Assembly: GCF_008935055.1 (NCBI RefSeq)
Contig: NZ_CP043028.1
Location: 2,572,501-2,636,500, forward strand
Length of the DNA stretch: 64,000 bases
Reading direction: 5' to 3'
DNA from: Pseudobutyrivibrio xylanivorans
GTDB taxonomy: Bacteria > Bacillota > Clostridia > Lachnospirales > Lachnospiraceae
The notes beneath the pieces are model-generated. The model was not told the origin of the DNA. It worked only from the letters and a program-made list of their open reading frames with translations, and ran no database searches. Shown here piece by piece: positions 62,869 to 64,000 of the stretch. Position 1 is the first letter of the stretch. Every line of letters begins with the position of its first letter. The position numbers were made by a program, and so were the translations under genes.

Positions 62869-63010
62869 ATCAAACTCTTGGGTCTCTGAATGAGGCATGT
62901 AGCCGAAATATGATCCCAAAAGGATGATTGCTTTAGCAATCAACTTTTGTGGTCTAGTAAGCTTTAGCTTACATCTAGTAAGAGACCCAAGGCTTGTAAC
63001 CGTAACCACC
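62859..63010 (+). repeat. Structured repeat family 1, copy E (ispG-polC spacer, enlarged)
   Basis: Basal stem GGTGG / CCACC; TAGGTATCAAACTCTTGGG left and CCCAAGGCTTGTAACCGTAA right; stem TCTCT/AGAGA. GGC/GCC of other copies is GGT/ACC here, preserving pairs. The apical part is enlarged by about 65 bases holding extra hairpins GATTGC-TTTA-GCAATC and AGTAAGC-TTTA-GCTTACT-type. It fills the second half of the 299-base ispG-polC spacer and ends 26 bases before polC. Confidence 0.72.
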
Positions 63011-63036
63011 GGACTTTGTTATTCGGAGAATTAGTT

Positions 63037-64000
63037 ATGGATCAAATGGGATTTTATGAAGTATTCCCAAATATGAATGCTGAGAACGACCTTGCTACAG
63101 CCCTTAGTGACGCCACTGTCACTAAGGTCAGCACAGGTCGTTCTAAAGATGATATAAGGATATATGTTACTTTCAATACTCTAATTCCTAAGCGCCGCAT
63201 TTGGCACTTGGAAAAGTCAATAAAGAAACAGTTTTTCCCTAATAATGGAGTATCAATTCGTATTCTTGAGGATTTCGACCTCTCAAGTCAGTACACTCCT
63301 GAGAATTTAATATCTTCATATAATGACAGTATTTTAGAAGAGCTAGAGGATAGAAGTGCTCTTCTTTTTAACATATACAAAAAAGCTGATGTTGATATCA
63401 CAGAGGATGGTAAGCTTAAGGTTACAATCGAGGACACTGTTATTGGTCGTGAGAAAGAGGCAGAGCTTTTTGACCTGCTTCACACCATCATTTGCAGACG
63501 CTGCCATTTAGATGTTCCAATTATTTTTGATTATAAAGAGCCTGTTAAATCAAAATACTTGGAGAATGCCAAGCTTGAGATTGAAAATAGAATAAAGGCT
63601 ATTAATGCCAGAACCTTCGCTGCAGAGGATAAGGATGAGTCTAAGTCTGAAAGTATTGATACTTCAGCCAAGGATTCAAGTTCTAAACAGACAGATGAGC
63701 CTGAAAAGGTAGAAAAGAAATTCGTCAGACCTCTTAAGAAAACTGACGACCCAGATGTAATCATGGGTAGCGAAATTATTGAGAACGCTACTCCTATGGA
63801 AGAAATCAACGGTGAGCTTTTAGGTCCAATTGTAATTCGAGGTCAGCTTACAGCTTTAGAGTTCAGAGAGACTAAAAAGGGTGGCTACTTTGGTACTGGT
63901 TCCATGACTGATTTTACAGATTCTATTTCTGTAAAGTTTTTCTTCTCAGATGCAGAACAGGGCCGCGAGTTTGAATCCGGTCTTAAGGTAGGCGGTTTCT
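63037..64000 (+). CDS. polC: DNA polymerase III PolC, N-terminal part (runs off the window)
   Basis: 321 codons visible, frame open to the end. The N-terminal domain (about 1-200) is followed by a charged linker (about 195-235, with SAKDSSSKQTDEPEK) and the start of the OB-fold: GPIVIRGQLTALEFRETKKG and MTDFTDSISVKFFF. This order is that of the Gram-positive replicative polymerase PolC. TCGGAGAATTAGTT precedes ATG 63037. Position after rseP/ispG matches the rasP-proS-polC order of Bacillus. Exonuclease and polymerase domains lie outside the window. Confidence 0.93.
   Translation, partial: MDQMGFYEVFPNMNAENDLATALSDATVTKVSTGRSKDDIRIYVTFNTLIPKRRIWHLEKSIKKQFFPNNGVSIRILEDFDLSSQYTPENLISSYNDSILEELEDRSALLFNIYKKADVDITEDGKLKVTIEDTVIGREKEAELFDLLHTIICRRCHLDVPIIFDYKEPVKSKYLENAKLEIENRIKAINARTFAAEDKDESKSESIDTSAKDSSSKQTDEPEKVEKKFVRPLKKTDDPDVIMGSEIIENATPMEEINGELLGPIVIRGQLTALEFRETKKGGYFGTGSMTDFTDSISVKFFFSDAEQGREFESGLKVGGF

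Overview
The window looks like a 64 kb chromosomal segment of a motile, low-to-mid GC anaerobic Firmicute. Protein sequences and gene order point to Lachnospiraceae, most likely near Butyrivibrio, Pseudobutyrivibrio or Roseburia. That assignment is inferred from family flavour and synteny; there is no 16S gene here. Almost everything is on the + strand. No tRNA, rRNA, transposase, integrase or CRISPR array is visible.

Layout: (1) 1-3.8 kb, heat-shock operon: end of grpE, dnaK, dnaJ. (2) 3.9-9.2 kb: a class II galT, gltX, a short UvrD-type helicase and a convergent DUF1292 gene. (3) 9.2-12.8 kb: a GH13-like protein that has lost conserved catalytic residues, a DUF5662 protein and trpS. (4) 12.8-18.7 kb: comM, dprA, topA, codY. 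(5) 18.8-52.8 kb, one giant fla/che cluster: flgB flgC fliE fliF fliG fliH fliI fliJ, motE/ylxF-like, fliK flgD, a TIGR02530-type gene, flgE, motA motB fliL fliM fliY cheY fliO fliP fliQ fliR flhB flhA flhF flhG, a PilZ gene, cheB cheA cheW cheC cheD, a small membrane protein, the flagellar sigma factor, a small hydrophilic protein, a swrB-like gene and an MltG-like stub. (6) 53-64 kb, housekeeping: rpsB tsf, polysaccharide deacetylase, bactofilin, pyrH frr uppS cdsA dxr rseP ispG and the start of polC. From dprA to polC the order is that of the Bacillus subtilis dprA-topA-codY-fla/che-rpsB-tsf-pyrH-frr-uppS-cdsA-dxr-rasP-polC region, with local losses (no clpQY or xerC/codV before codY, no flbD after flgE) and insertions (deacetylase plus bactofilin between tsf and pyrH; ispG before polC).

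How the genes work together: the early flagellar genes build the MS ring, C ring, rod, hook and export gate. MotA/B power rotation, CheA/W/Y/B/C/D process signals, a PilZ protein probably links c-di-GMP to motility, and the operon-encoded sigma factor should switch on late genes (flagellin and caps), which are not in this window.

The most unusual content is non-coding. Five copies of an approximately 85-150 nt element (A 2376-2459, B 3700-3798, C 30873-30958 inverted, D 61588-61672, E 62859-63010) share a conserved two-helix architecture with compensatory base changes and often a conserved apical CATTCTA. I do not recognise this family. A second, two-hairpin composite repeat starts exactly at the stop codons of both fliE and fliL. 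A 139-nt GC-rich, highly structured element sits between flgE and motA, where related clusters carry flbD. These, together with intra-operon hairpins and a terminator buried in a coding region, are the best leads for something undescribed.
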